Shown here in pieces: positions 1 through 10,780 of a stretch of DNA of 64,000 bases (the first letter of the stretch is position 1; the number at the start of each line of letters is the position of its first letter). The stretch covers positions 15,467,341-15,531,340 of the forward strand of contig NW_026089624.1 of the NCBI RefSeq assembly GCF_024586455.1. The letters are read 5' to 3'. A program made the translations under genes and the position numbers. The DNA is from Bactrocera neohumeralis (Eukaryota; Arthropoda; Insecta; Diptera; Tephritidae). The notes below the pieces were generated by a model. That model saw only the letters and a list, made by a program, of their open reading frames with translations. It was not told the DNA's origin and did not search any database.

Positions 1-2
1 AA

Positions 3-182
3 AACTGGTCGCATTTAATTGCGGAGTGCCCGATGTACTCGGACATTAGGGATCTGGGTGGTATGGGGATTAGCTGGACGGATGGACGATTAGATGTTAG
101 TGGTGTGATCTCCACTAGTCGGAATACCGAACAGTTAGGGTCGTTTGCGCGTGAATTATTTAAGAGCCGTATGGAAGCTTAA
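3..182 (+). pseudogene. R1-type LINE ORF2, C-terminal end (partial)
   Basis: The window opens inside a LINE open reading frame that runs in frame from base 3 to a TAA at 180-182. The 59 residues include a Trp-Ser-His-Leu-Ile-Ala-Glu-Cys-Pro run, which resembles the His/Cys zinc-binding tail found after the reverse transcriptase domain of R1-clade retrotransposons. The end of the protein reads FKSRMEA. The same stop-proximal bases and the same downstream sequence recur, inverted, at 41.9-42.3 kb, where ORF1 and endonuclease of a related element are preserved. That second copy supports the R1-type call. Everything upstream lies outside the window, so I cannot tell whether this copy is intact. 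Confidence 0.6.
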
Positions 183-585
183 CTGGTAGTAGTTTCGGCT
201 ACGAGGTCTGACCGGAGACTTAATTCTGGTACCACGGGGAGCAGGAGCCCTTGGAGTTCGCTCCAACCTGCTCATGCGGACTGGCCCCTCGGGGAGTATC
301 GTGGTGGTTGTGGTTGAAACCCAAATCGCGGGAAGAACTGACTTTGTCAGTTGAATGTGGAGTTGCATTGCAACCGGGTGCCGGACCCAAAGCACGGCAG
401 AGGTTTTAGATGGGCTTCGAACCCTACCAAGGTGGTTAGTGTGTCCATTCCACACTGCCAATTGGTACTGAAAATGCTTTGCATTCTCAGGGCGCTGATC
501 AACGCATTGATTTGATCCGCTGTGCTTTTGAGCGCCGTGGAGTAAGGCTGTCGTCAGCAGGTGCCCACGTAAAACACACCGGACG
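183..585 (+). mobile_element. 3' untranslated region of the R1-type LINE
   Basis: This follows directly after the R1-type stop codon. Bases 190-580 match the minus strand of 41905-42298 over most of their length with scattered differences, which defines the element's 3' end near the CCGG at about 578-582. The sequence is GC-richer than the surroundings. The long reverse-strand open frame across 156-638 is a shadow: it crosses the boundary into the unrelated RTE fragment that starts at 586. Confidence 0.6.
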
Positions 586-731
586 TTACCCAGAGGATAC
601 TTGGTCAAAGACCGGAGGTCGTGAGCTGCTTGAGCCATGTGTAAAAGAATGATTTCTGGCCACTTCCAAGTGAATGGCGATCAGAGAACTTTCCTCACTT
701 GCGTGAACTTCTACATATGACTCCATCCTCC
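586..731 (-). mobile_element. RTE-type LINE, 5' end fragment (copy 1)
   Basis: This 146-bp stretch matches the 5' terminus of the full-length RTE copies (compare 33045-33190 and 17570-17714) and ends on the same CCATCCTCC terminus. On the minus strand it contains the ATG of the putative N-terminus (MAQAAH..RSLTKYPLG). The remainder of the element is missing. On its downstream side (lower coordinates) it abuts the R1-type 3' end, which suggests an R1-type insertion or a deletion junction inside an RTE copy. LINE copies normally lose their 5' ends, so a surviving 5' end without a 3' end points to a later rearrangement. Confidence 0.8.
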
Positions 732-1383
732 GATTTTCAATTTTTACATATTTCAATTTTATTTAACAGCTACAGTTAAAAGATTTTCTTTTTTCCACAA
801 TTAATAATGAATATTTTTACAAATATCCAAATGCGTGTTATTCCTTGATCCAAGGTCCGTCAGTATGTGATTGTAAAGAGAAGCAACAAAAAAGTAAGAA
901 TGATAACGACGTCAGCTTACCGTTATAAGTTTTGGAGGTCAATACATACACTAACGTAGGCAATTATTGCGTCGCTTATGTATACATATGTATGCATTTC
1001 GTTAAGTAAGATTGTTGATAGTTCTATATTAATTTTACCTTCCTTATTATGCCATGCATATTACATTTAAGCATTGTCTAAGATCAGCATGTGTCTTTGA
1101 TATTTGAACCCATTCCCGAGATAAAGTACATATTTTAAGTAAATATTATATATTAAGATGGAGCGATAATGTACATATGAAGAAAAACATTTTTTTTCTG
1201 TTTTTTAACGGCATAGCTATAAAAAGTTGTCTTTTAATATACTTATAAAACAAATATGCGAAAATATCAAACAGCTGGCTTAATGTTTTGAGGTGCCCCA
1301 GTACAGTCAAACATTTAAATAAAACAAAAAATGGCATTCTAAGCATTTATTACGAAAAATATTCTCTTACATTACTTAAAATA
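732..1383. other. AT-rich spacer, no gene seen
   Basis: This stretch is AT-rich with short CATATGTA-type microsatellite patches (960-1000). Short open frames on both strands (for example 1146-1346) show no family resemblance and look like chance. I see no RNA gene or repeat terminus. Confidence 0.5.
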
Positions 1384-2980
1384 CTACTTAAACATCAAAC
1401 TCTTATTAATGAAATCAACTCGTTTATTTTTTCCACAAATTGCAGTCGATGCTTCTGTTACCAACTTGATGCAGCGCTCCACAGCTTGGGTGTGGCATAG
1501 AAAATCTGTAATATTCTGACATGTACCAAGGCCGTTTTTGACAATGTCTTTTAAGGTTTTATCAGACATATTTAATCTTAGAGGTGGTTAAGTTATATCA
1601 CACACTTGCCACATAATAATCTCAGTGTAATCTTTGGCATCGAAGTTGAATGTACATATGTACTTTAAACGTCCGAAGTCTTCGAGCATTCTCTGATCTT
1701 GCTTTTACAATTCTTCGATATGCAAGATCTCTTATAATCTCTCTGTCATCACCAAGCATGACGAAAGTATCCATTTCGTTGGATTACTTTGTCAACGGTT
1801 GCTTTCATATCGAAATTCATATAACGGCTCAGGTTAATGGTTTGCCATATGTTTTTGGCTCCGTTAATGTATGAAGAATTACATTTTATTGTAAACCACA
1901 TTGGTCCATAAACTTTCAGATGTACGTGGCTAATACAACTAGCTTTTCTTCTGGGTCAGTTTTAGTGGCATACAATTTTAGAATTCGATTAGCTGTTGTT
2001 AGCCATCTAGAATGGTTAAGGGCTCTAGCTTCCATATAAACAGGAGAAAATATACCAGTATTGATAGCGGTCATTATGTCGTAGAAATACTTTTGGTCGG
2101 TATTAAGCTCTTCCCTAGTTATTTCAGGTAATAATTTAGGTATAACGGTAAATTTGACTATCGGCATTGTTTGACAAATTTATAATTGAGATCCGATGGT
2201 GCCTTAAAAGCATTTAGGTCCGATGGTTTTTTTCGGTTTAAATGTAATAAAAGATGACGTAGTGGTAACTCATTTGAATGCAATTGACAGATAAACCACT
2301 GTTAATGACCTGTTGAATTCCTCCTCCATCAGACGAATAACACCACCTTTGAAACCTGCATCCACTACAGTTCCAACGCACCCAACAAAGCTAATTCACT
2401 CACATTTACCGACTTAGATTTCAAATATAATAATATAGTGTCTTTTATATTTTTAGCAGTCCCCGACTCACAGGTGACATGACCAAAATAGTTGTTTCCT
2501 GGTTCCGATGTTCTTTCATATTCTTCACAGTTGAAACTATATCGACACCGCTTATCATCATTTTTCTGGTTGATCTTTGGTCGAGTAAGAAACTTACTTC
2601 CTTCTTGGCAACACGACACCCTTTTAAACAGCAGCAATTCCTGATATTTATTTGTATTTTATGTTAGTTTGACGACCTTGATATGGTTTCAGTAATCTCC
2701 TGTATTTGTCGTGGTAGGAACAAATCAATTGTACAATTCTTTTTACACTTACAGTTGGCAGTGAAGATTTTTGCCATATTTTTAAAACTTCACCCGCTAA
2801 TCTTTCAGTATTTTCAAGAACTGTTGGCTCTTTTGTTGTTTCATCGCGCTTCAATTCATGTTTTATGAACAGATAACATTTCATCAGACCATTATACGTA
2901 GGTAAGTGGGAAGCAGGTAACTTTTCCGGCGAACTAAAGACAGGACACCTCGTCGTTTTTCGTGTTTTAACTTGAGACAT
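1384..2980 (-). pseudogene. Degenerate relative of the family D transposase
   Basis: Four minus-strand blocks line up in order with the family D protein of 19.5-22.2 and 54.3-56.5 kb. The N-terminal block is 2648-2980, beginning MSQVKTRKTTRCPVF, compare KFRQKCPVFGIYPY in family D. A middle block at 2365-2637 contains YFGHVT.ESG. The block at 1916-2167 contains LNTDQKYFYD and RWLTTANRILKLY. The C-terminal block at 1384-1569 contains CHTQAVERCIKLVTEAS. The blocks are separated by frameshifts and missing sequence. The reading resembles a separate subfamily rather than a decayed copy of the 3.2-kb elements, because it differs at most residues while keeping motif order. I find no terminal inverted repeat at either side. 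Function is inferred to be a transposase; no catalytic assignment is secure. Confidence 0.6.
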
Positions 2981-3134
2981 ATTTCTAATATTAAGACAAG
3001 TAATAAGTATTAATTACAGTTATAAGCTAAGCTACAAGCATCAAATAATGTATAAAGCTGTGAAATTTGATGTAACAAATAAATGAACGACGAACAAGTG
3101 AACTGCTATAAGCGTGCGACTAAGGAATATAGGT

Positions 3135-3365
3135 AACAACTTAGGTTTTTTTTTTAATCAAACCACTTTATTCGACTTAAACTTAAGACTGTACAGAATT
3201 GACAGATCACAGTCAGTTGCTTACATAAATCTACCGTTTTTTGGATATTGTCGGCCTAGTATTGTGGAAAGTGAGTGCCTGGGAAAATTAGCATAACTTA
3301 TAATATGGGGGAAGTTTTGGAGTGTGAAATTAGGAATGTGAAATTAAAGTGCGGAACGTAGCTAT
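3135..3365 (-). mobile_element. Probable solo LTR remnant
   Basis: Read on the minus strand, this segment begins near GTTCCGCAC and contains AAAACTTCCCCCAT, CCCAGGCACTCACTTTCCACAAT, an AGTCTTAAG motif and a GAATAAAGTGG poly(A)-signal-like stretch. The same order of motifs occurs on the plus strand at 50531-50760, directly after a purine-rich tract that looks like a retroelement polypurine tract. That pairing makes this a diverged long terminal repeat of the same family. No internal retroelement coding sequence flanks it here, so I call it a solo LTR. Confidence 0.45.
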
Positions 3366-3954
3366 GTTATTATAATATGGTTAGAGAGTGATATACATAT
3401 GTATATGTTCTAAGAGCATTAATTTCTATCTTACTCTAACATATGTAGCATCGCTTAGAACACCAAACAACGTTTATAAAATGTTTGCGAATTTATGAGT
3501 ATTTGGCATAAATGTTCAAAATTTCAAGTCGATGGGGGCACCTCTAAACATAGCGTGAGATTACTGATTTTTCTTGTGTTTAAACAGCAACTTTCTACAG
3601 GTATACCGAAACAGAAATCAAAAATTAATAAAATCGCTCCACCCTACTATATACTTGTATGTTTGATACTTGAATTTAACTTCGTTAATTTAGTCATATC
3701 GGTGTTTTTAATACGCTTTTATTAGCTTCACTTGTACGTATGTATGTTTGTTTGTAACTTTTTAAGTGGTACTGAAACCTAGAATATTTGAGCGACACAT
3801 ATAGGAAGGCGAAGCAGCTCACCAAAAAGATGCGCTTAAAAGTATGCAACGTCTATATAAAACTAGTTTTGGTGACATTTGAATAGCATACGTATATACT
3901 GAAATATATTACATATGTACATATATATACATATGGTTTGTAACATATTTTTCA
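3366..3954. other. AT-rich spacer, no gene seen
   Basis: This is low-complexity sequence with TACATATG-type repeats around 3380-3410 and 3890-3940. One open frame (3495-3725, plus) has no recognisable features and no sign of selection that I can judge by eye. Confidence 0.4.
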
Positions 3955-4134
3955 TTAGCATTCCACGCTAATTTCACAATAATGCAGGAATTTTTCCGAG
4001 TCATCTTCTAATGTTATACTACCATCGTCGGAGACTTTAATTTTCACATAGTCATTTTGCTCCTAATCAGGAGAATCAAAGTGCATTGCTGTACCCTTGA
4101 CCACATAAACAACCGGTCGTCGTACTTTATTCTA
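3955..4134 (-). pseudogene. Unidentified coding remnant with one internal stop
   Basis: On the minus strand, 60 codons run from an Arg-Arg-Pro-Val-Val-Tyr-Val-Val-Lys-Gly stretch to a TAA at 3955-3957. They are broken by one TAG after the run MHFDSPD. The downstream part is acidic (KVSDDGSITLEDDSEKF) and looks like real protein rather than chance translation. I do not recognise the family. It may be a gag or ORF1 remnant of the adjacent LINE or a piece of a host gene. Confidence 0.3.
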
Positions 4135-4149
4135 GCTGCGTGAAAGTTT

Positions 4150-5508
4150 CCTTCACATTCTACGCCGGTCGGCAAAAATCCTCTTAGCTGTATCCTCCGC
4201 GCAGGTGTCGATTGGGCAATGGGTGTAGCTGCTTATAATGTCATGATTTCAAGCTGGCTTCAGGCAGAGTCATTACATTGCAGGCAGGCGCCTCCTAGCG
4301 AAGGCTGACGTATCTTCCCAATCATCCCCTTATCTTGGACAGTTATGCATCCTCAGAAGTAAGCGAATGGGTAATACAACGGCCATTGCTAATGAGATAC
4401 CTTGCGGTAGGTATAAAACGCCAGTGGTAAAGACCCCGAATCTAAAGCTCGCAATGGAAGAAGACAAGGAGACGAAGCGGACCGGGATATCGGTCCAAAC
4501 GTTGGTGGGAGGCGATGCTGCTTCCACCAGCGATCGTATAAGCTGTGTCGCCAGCGGCCACACCTCCACTGCCACGGGAGCAGGTTGCAGTGGTTGTACA
4601 GCTACTAATAAACCAGCTTTACAGCGCACGGGTGACAGAGTCCTTGAAGACTCGGACCAAGCACGCGCTGTTAGCATAAACGCGGAAAGGTAGGAAGAAC
4701 TACACCGCTCTCCGGTGCAGGCCGAGGGTTTCCACTCTGGTAACAGGAGAGAGCCCCGGAAGAAGCTAAGAAAGGTAGGGTTGAAAGCAAAAGCTAGATA
4801 AAAGGCGGCGGTCGGAATATGTAACCGCATCGAAGGCAAGTCCAGCCTGAAGGAAGAATAAGTGAAACGACTGGCTTGGGCTAGAGAGGAGGTGAAGAAT
4901 GCCCGGGCACACTTCTCCACTCGTAATTGGTTTAATGCCCCAGATCCAGCGTTTACTAATCGCTTTGAGAAGCATATTGTTGGAAAAAGGCAGCGGAAGG
5001 TGAAATGAAAACGCCCTTGAAAAAGAAGAAGTGCAAAGACGTAGCCACAAAGTTAGACGTCAAGCACGTGGACAAACCGACAACGTCCAAAGCAGCGGTG
5101 GTGGCCAATGATATTGCAAAATGACATTTGACTGTCGCCCTCATAGACCGCACTAACCCGCTGGGACAAATGTCACAGGAGCGATGAAAAATAGTGGAAA
5201 TTTAGCAATTGGAAAACCTTTTCTCGAGAATGGACGCCGATCCGTGCGCACCCATGCCGTCATTTGCAGAAACCGGATAGCTTAGCGGTGTCAAAATCAT
5301 AAAATGCAATGACGAACCGACCCTATCATGGTAAGGGGAACGGTCAGAACGCTTCCAAACCTATGGGAAGGAGCAAAGCTGGAGGTGGTAGACCGCAGCA
5401 GCATTCAATTTACGCCAAAAACAAAGGTAACCATTCCTTGCGTTGTGGACCCGGAACATGCTCTGCGGCTGGTGTAACGTCAGATTATGGAAGTGCCAAC
5501 TAGCGACT
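4150..5508 (+). pseudogene. LOA/I-type LINE, ORF1 remnant
   Basis: Plus-strand coding pieces in several frames resemble ORF1 of LOA-like LINEs. An open frame at 4367-4693 carries KLAMEEDKETKRTG. About 4860-5010 gives RLAWAREEVKNARAHF followed by FTNRFEKHIVGKRQR. About 5215-5390 gives LFSRMDADPCAPMPSF, then a W..GVKIIKCNDE segment followed by WEGAKLEVV. The last segment resembles the DUF4780-type domain that I associate with ORF1p of this LINE group (from memory). Frameshifts and stops separate the pieces, so no ORF1 protein could be made. Bases 4150-4366 are probably its 5' leader. The opposite-strand open frames here (4330-4920, 4766-5050, 5507-5830) are shadows. Confidence 0.55.
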
Positions 5509-6430
5509 AGACGGTGTTAAGCGTGGAAAAATCTATCAGCGAAGATGGAGGCCAGGCTGAGGATCTTCTGAACGTGAGGTTCGGGAAAATGGCGTGGGGC
5601 GTGGGCGCACACGGCAACAAAAACACGCATCCTGCTACATGCCACATGATTGCGAGGGGCCAAGGGCTGAGTTCCAAAGGCTTGCGGCTACATCCCGCAG
5701 AAAGAAGCAGGCTTTGGTTGTGGGTAACGGGAGCTTTGAGAACAACTCCCACAGCGGCTCTTGAACTGGCACTAAACCTACCACTTATAAACTTCTTCGC
5801 TGAAAACTGCGCAGCAAAATCGGCGGGCAACTACTGGCTGCAGGAGAATTTAAATTTAGAACTTTCGAGCATAGCTTGCTGGGTAATGGTGGTTTTTGGC
5901 AAACACCGACTACATGACCCCACTTTTCAACTGGGAAAAAAGGTTCAAAGTAAACATGGAAAAGATGCCTGGCATAACGGTATGTTTGCTAGACGCAACA
6001 GTCTAAACATCTATACTGATGACTCGAAAACTGTCCAGAGTTAGGCATACGGCAACCTTTTAGGTTGCCAAACCAGTGAAGTACATTTCAGGCTGAGGTC
6101 TTTGCTTTGCGAAAGCCGCGGAGCTGGCCTCCAATGCATCTGCAGGTAAATCCAAAGTCAACTTCTGCGTAGATAGCCAAGCAGCAATCAGGACAGTTAC
6201 CGCATATCGCATATCGGCCAGAAGTGTCTGGAAGCAGGAAAGTGTTGCCAGAAATAAGCAACTTCACTTCTACTGGGTGCCAGCCCACAAAGCCATCGAC
6301 GGCAATGAAATAGTAGACGACATTGCCAAGAATATTGTACGTCTAACATACAAAAACGTGAACAACATCGGGAAACTCATGGATTGTTATACGTCGACCT
6401 CCACAAAAGCAAACCCCAATAGAAACCAGC
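5509..6430 (+). pseudogene. LOA/I-type LINE, ORF2 3' end with RNase H domain
   Basis: An open frame from 5514 to 6044 ends in a region reading GALRTTPTAALELALNLPL, typical of the reverse transcriptase C-terminus in LOA-like LINEs, and leads into YTDDSK, the first Asp of an RNase H domain. After a stop the RNase H continues in other frames: FQAEVFALRK (Glu), then VDSQAAIRTVTAY (Asp), then FYWVPAHKAIDGNEIVDD (His/Asp region) at about 6165-6330. All four RNase H signature segments are present in order. Most of ORF2 (endonuclease and reverse transcriptase core) is missing between ORF1 and this point, so the element has an internal deletion. It is cut at 6431 by the 3' end of an RTE copy. Confidence 0.65.
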
Positions 6431-7124
6431 TGGCTTCTTTACTGGCGTAGACACCGCTTACGCAGTTATAGCCGAGTTAACAACAGCACGCCAGTCGTTT
6501 CTTCTTTTCGCTATGTGGCGCCAATTGGAGATTTCTAGCGAAGCCAACTCCTTCTCCACCTGGTCTTTTCAATGGAGTGGAGGGCTTCCTCTTCATCTGA
6601 TTCCCCCGGCGGGTACTGCGTCGAATACTTTCAGAAGTGGAGAATTTTCGTCCATTCAGATGATATGACATAGCCAGCGTAGCCCCTGACTTTTAATTCG
6701 CTGAACTATATCAATGTCGTCGTATATCTCATACAGCTCATCGTTCCATCGAATGCGATATTCGCCATGGCCAACGTGCAAAGGACCGTAAATTTTTCGC
6801 AGGACCTTTCTCTCGAATACTCGCAATATGGACTCATCAGATATTGTCATCGTCCATCCCTCTGCGCCATATAGTAGGTCGGGAATAATGAGTGACTTAT
6901 AAAGTTTGATTTTTGTTCGTCGAGAGAGGACTTTATTCCTCAATTGCCTAATCAGTCCGAAGTAGCACCTGTTGGCCAGAGATATTCTGCGTTCGCTTTC
7001 GAGGCTGACATTGTTATTCGTGTTTATATGGTACCAAGATAGACGAAATTATTTACGACTTCAAAGTTATGACTGTCAACAATGACGTGAGAGCCATGTC
7101 GCGAGTGCCCCGACTGTTTGTTTA
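6431..7124 (-). mobile_element. RTE-type LINE, 3' part (copy 2, first half)
   Basis: This is the minus-strand 3' portion of the RTE ORF, with its start diverged (CTTCTTTACTGGCGTAG in place of the usual GAA-tail sequence). Coding remains include SKSLIIPDLLYGAEGW and VFERKVLRKIYGPL (6656-6943) followed by YEIYDDIDIVQRIK. A frameshift and stops disable it. At 7116-7124 the RTE sequence is interrupted within its GACTGTTTGTTT segment by the poly(T) of a Jockey-type element and resumes at 10305. The two pieces are one insertion split by another. Confidence 0.8.
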
Positions 7125-7274
7125 TTTTTTTTTTTTTTTTTGCAATATCTTTTTTATGTATTGAATCTGCTTTTTGTTTTAAAAGCCTAACAATAAGTTT
7201 TAAAATCTTAAATCTATTTAAAAACTAGACAAGCTCAAGCAAGTGTTTGAGCTGTTTTGGTGCTACGTTGCTCC

Positions 7275-9948
7275 TTAGTACGCAGGCATATCTCTTCTTT
7301 TAAGGCGTGTTTGATCGCAGGAATGTACCAAAGCATTAGCCAAAGGGTTTGGGTGATCTCGGAGCTTAGATATATATTTAATTCTGCTGTCTTCTACTTC
7401 TTTCTTTACCATAGAAATACCAAGGTCTTTATGGATATTTTCATTGCGCATGTACCACGGTGAACACGTGATTTTTCTAAGCATTTTTGATTGGAACCTT
7501 TGTATTATATCAATATTAGTTGCACAGGTCGTACCCCACAGTTGAATGCCATACATCCAAATCGGCTTTATGGCCGCATTATATAAAAGCACTTTGTTGT
7601 CTAGGCTAAGTTTAGAGTTTTTATTTAAAAGCCAATTTAAATTTGCAGCTCTTATCTTCATGCAAGTTATTTTACTAGATATGTGTTTTCTCCACGTAAG
7701 TCTTCTATCTGGGTGAATACCAAGATAAGTTACGTCGTTCGCTTGGGGTACTAGAATATTGTTCATTTTTACTGCCGGACACATTTTAGGTCTTAGTGAA
7801 AACGTAACATTTTTGTTCATTTACATTTATACGCCAGTTGGCTAGCCATTCTTCGACAGACCTTAAGTGCTCGGCTAATATTCTTGATGCTATTATGTGG
7901 CATTTGTTACGGCTCACTAAAGCTGTGTCATCCGCAAAAGTTGAGGTCAATATATTATTAGCTGTAGGAAGATCTGCAGTATAAATGATGTATAGAGTTG
8001 GGCCTAAAACACTACCCTGGGGTACACCAGCCCTTATCTGTCGTTCGTCAGATATGAAATCTCCCACTTTTACCATAAATTGTCTATTTTTTAAATAAGA
8101 CTCCAATGTTTTATACAATTCTAAAGGTAGAATGTTTTTAATCTTATACAAAAGGCCTTCATGCCACACCTTATCAAACGCCTGAGCCAGGTCTAGAAAT
8201 AAAGCTGAACAGTACTCTCTTTGCTCAAATGCTTTTCTTATTTCGTTAGTAATTCTATTTACTTGCTCTATCGTGCTATGTTTTTCACGAAACCCGAATT
8301 GGTGCGTTGGTATTATATTATTTTCGTGGAGGAAAGGAGACATCTTTGATAGTAACACTTTTTCAAATATTTTAGAAAGACAGGGTAGAAGACTGATTGG
8401 TCTGTATGAAGACGGCTGTGTTAAGTCTTTCCCAGGTTTATCTATCAAGATAATCTGCGACTTTTTCCATGAAATAGGATAGTATCCGAGATTAAGAATT
8501 GCACTGAAGAGCAGAAAGAGCACCTCTACAGCAATAATTGGTAACCCAATTAGCATTTTTGGGGAAATATTGTCATGTCCTGGCGACTTTTTTGGATTAA
8601 GTTCTTTGATGAGACCAATCATTTCAGAAGGTGAAGTCTTAAGAGGTGAAGTCTTAAGAGATTCGAGCGACTCTTTAGTTGTGTTGGGTAAGATTGACAG
8701 CTTAAAGTTGTTCTTTGGCAAATTGGGTTGAAATACCTATTCTAGGTGATTTGCAAAGCAATTAGCCTTATCCTCGTTACTTCGAGCCCAATTTCCACCC
8801 AAGTTTCGTATAGGCATGTTGGAGTCAGTTGGTGGCTTCATGGACTTTCGGGCTTTCCAAAGGGAATTTTGCTTATTTGAATTTGGACACAGATTCTTTA
8901 TATACATTTCGGTGTTCAATTCTTCTTCACGTTTAAGCGGTTTTTTTAATTTACGTGCAGCAGATTTCAATTGAAGCTGAGTGGAAGGGGAGCGACTTAT
9001 CTGCCATTCACGCCTTGCACGCCTTTTTTCGTTTACAAGCTTTTCTATTTCTCTGTTAGTAATTTTTCTGGCACCAAGCGGCTTATAGTTTTTGTTTGGT
9101 GTTGCTAAGACAGCTGCTTTAGTTATTATATCATTGAGTTCTTCTATGCTTTCGTCGATATCTCTACCTGTATTTATTTTGTACTCAACATTAATGTGAC
9201 TACTCACGTATTTTTTATATTTTAGCCAATTCGTTTTATAAGAAGTCAAACCTACTTTTGGATTAACGAATATGGGTTGTTCACATAATTTTATTAGTAC
9301 AAGAGAGTGATCAGAAGATAGATCAGTACTTGTATCAGCTGTTATAAGCGATTTATCTATATTTTTGATTACAGCAAAATCAATTAAATCTGGTATTTTT
9401 TTACGATCACTAGGCCAATATGTCGGGTTACCAGGAGATATTATGTCAAGGTTATTGTGCCTATTTATAATAGTGTGATACAGCTGTCGTCCTTTCGGAT
9501 TAATTAGCCGTGAGCCCCAATACGTGTGCTTTGCATTGTAATCTCCACCTGCTATAAATCTATGGCCTAGTGTTCCAAAAAAGTCTTTGAATTGGATGTC
9601 TGTAATTTTAAACCGAGGCGGGCAGTATATGGCCGTCAGATTTAAGTCCCCGCAGCGATTTTTAATAGTTATTGTTGTAGCTTGTAATTGCGCGGTGGCA
9701 TAAGATTCTGATGTGTGGTGATTTAACCGTTTTCTAACCAACACTGCTGTTCCTCCATGTGCCTTTCCATCTGGGTGGTTTGTAACATAGAGTCTAAATC
9801 CCGGTATAAAGAAATTGTTTTTGTTCGTAAGATGAGTTTCTGACAATAGCATTACATCGATACTTTTTTCATCCAGAAATCTAATGAGTTCCAATTTATG
9901 TTGGTTAACACCGTTAGCATTCCATAAACAAATGTTCAATACACTCAT
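7275..9948 (-). pseudogene. Jockey-type ORF2: endonuclease + reverse transcriptase, two lesions
   Basis: The protein starts at 9948 with MSVLNICLWNANGVNQHKLE, the usual start of a Jockey-clade apurinic-type endonuclease. Further motifs are LLSETHL, GGDYNAKHTYWGS (catalytic Asp/Asn) and SSDHSLV (catalytic His) up to about 9270. The reverse transcriptase follows with SYRPISLLPCLSKIFEK, LDLAQAFDKVWH (first catalytic Asp), GVPQGSVLGPTLY and FADD at 7928-7939 (catalytic Asp pair). A stop at 8737-8739 separates the endonuclease from the reverse transcriptase. A frameshift at about 7786-7820 separates the C-terminal region, 7275-7786, which carries WMYGIQLWG. Total length of about 890 codons fits the clade. 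ORF2 begins 7 bp from the end of ORF1. Confidence 0.85.
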
Positions 9949-9955
9949 TTTTTAC

Positions 9956-10304
9956 TTAAAAAGTTTGCAACATTTGGTTTTGTGATTTGATTACCTCTTG
10001 AATCATATTTTGCATTGAAGCCATAAATTGTGTCATACATTGGGTGAGGTTTAAAATCATAGTTTCAACGCTTCCATTTGGTTGGTTTTGGGGCAATTGC
10101 ATTTGTGTAGTATTGCCTTTCACCACGTTTGCATAACTCCCTTGTGTAGCATTGTCCTTAAGATTTACTGGTTTTGAAATTTGGACGGGGATTTTAATAT
10201 TTTCATTAGATGGAATATTCATCATTTGGTTACGACGTGCTTGGATGCCCAGTGACAACTTCGATTTTAAATCTTTGTATACAGGGCAACCCCTGTAGTT
10301 AGCA
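9956..10304 (-). pseudogene. Jockey-type ORF1, C-terminal part
   Basis: The frame ends at 9956, just before ORF2. It reads through NYRGCPVYKDLKSKL at 10261-10302, which corresponds to the segment after the zinc knuckles in Jockey gag-like proteins. Next comes SYANVVKGN, the SYA(N/S)xV motif typical of this position, and a Gln/Met-rich tail. The N-terminal part, including any zinc knuckles, is lost to 5' truncation. Known role of the family: an RNA-binding nucleocapsid-like protein of the retrotransposition particle. Confidence 0.75.
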
Positions 10305-10780
10305 GTTTGTTTAATGACTGGAGATATTTCATCTTGCCCTCGTTCACTGCCAGACCCATTTGCTTTGCTTCCTTGGCCAGTGCGGAGAAAGCAGAACTAT
10401 CGGCGCTGGTGTTGAGGGCAATGATATCAATATCATCGGCGGATGCCAGCAGCTGTACACTTTTATAGACGATTGTACATGTTCGACTAAGTTCTGGTCG
10501 AATTATTTTCTCCAATTGCAGATTGAAGAAGTTGTACGATAGGGGTCGCCTTGTCTGAAACTTGGAAAACCCACATTTTTTCGTAGAATTTTCGAACATT
10601 ACCCTTGTTGACCAGTTTGTCAAGCTTTTCATACTTACGTATTTCGGCCTCTCTCTTTTTCTGTCTGCAAATGCGTCACGCTTCCCTCTTGAACTTTAGG
10701 TATCTATCCCATCCCACACGTGTTTTAGTCGATCGTAACGTTGCGAGGTATGCAGTCTGTTTTCTCTCCGACGACTAACC
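10305..10780 (-). mobile_element. RTE-type LINE (copy 2, second half)
   Basis: This continues RTE copy 2 upstream (in element sense) of the Jockey insertion. The minus-strand frame 10267-10632 carries the reverse transcriptase segment around the catalytic Asp pair, here altered to ASADDIDIIALN, and IIRPELSRTCTIVYKSVQLL. It then jumps over a deletion from FSKFQT into KKCG..FENSTK. Beyond that, 10633-10780 corresponds to the linker between endonuclease and reverse transcriptase. At 10780/10781 it meets another RTE piece in the opposite orientation. Confidence 0.75.

Larger units (their letters stand above)
7125..10304 (-). mobile_element. Jockey-type LINE, 5'-truncated, nested in RTE copy 2
   Basis: This is a 3.18-kb minus-strand LINE with a poly(A) tail read as 17 T at 7125-7141, an ORF2 with endonuclease and reverse transcriptase, and the C-terminal end of ORF1. 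A 9-bp target-site duplication GTTTGTTTA flanks it at 7116-7124 and 10305-10313, and the RTE sequence continues across it. Truncation inside ORF1 at 10304 is the usual outcome of incomplete target-primed reverse transcription. One stop and one frameshift disable ORF2, so this is a fairly young but dead copy. Confidence 0.85.

Noticed and set aside
156..638. 160-codon minus-strand frame
   Set aside because: It crosses the junction between the R1-type 3' region and the RTE 5' fragment. Only its first 20 or so residues (MAQAAH...) correspond to a real, separate N-terminus.
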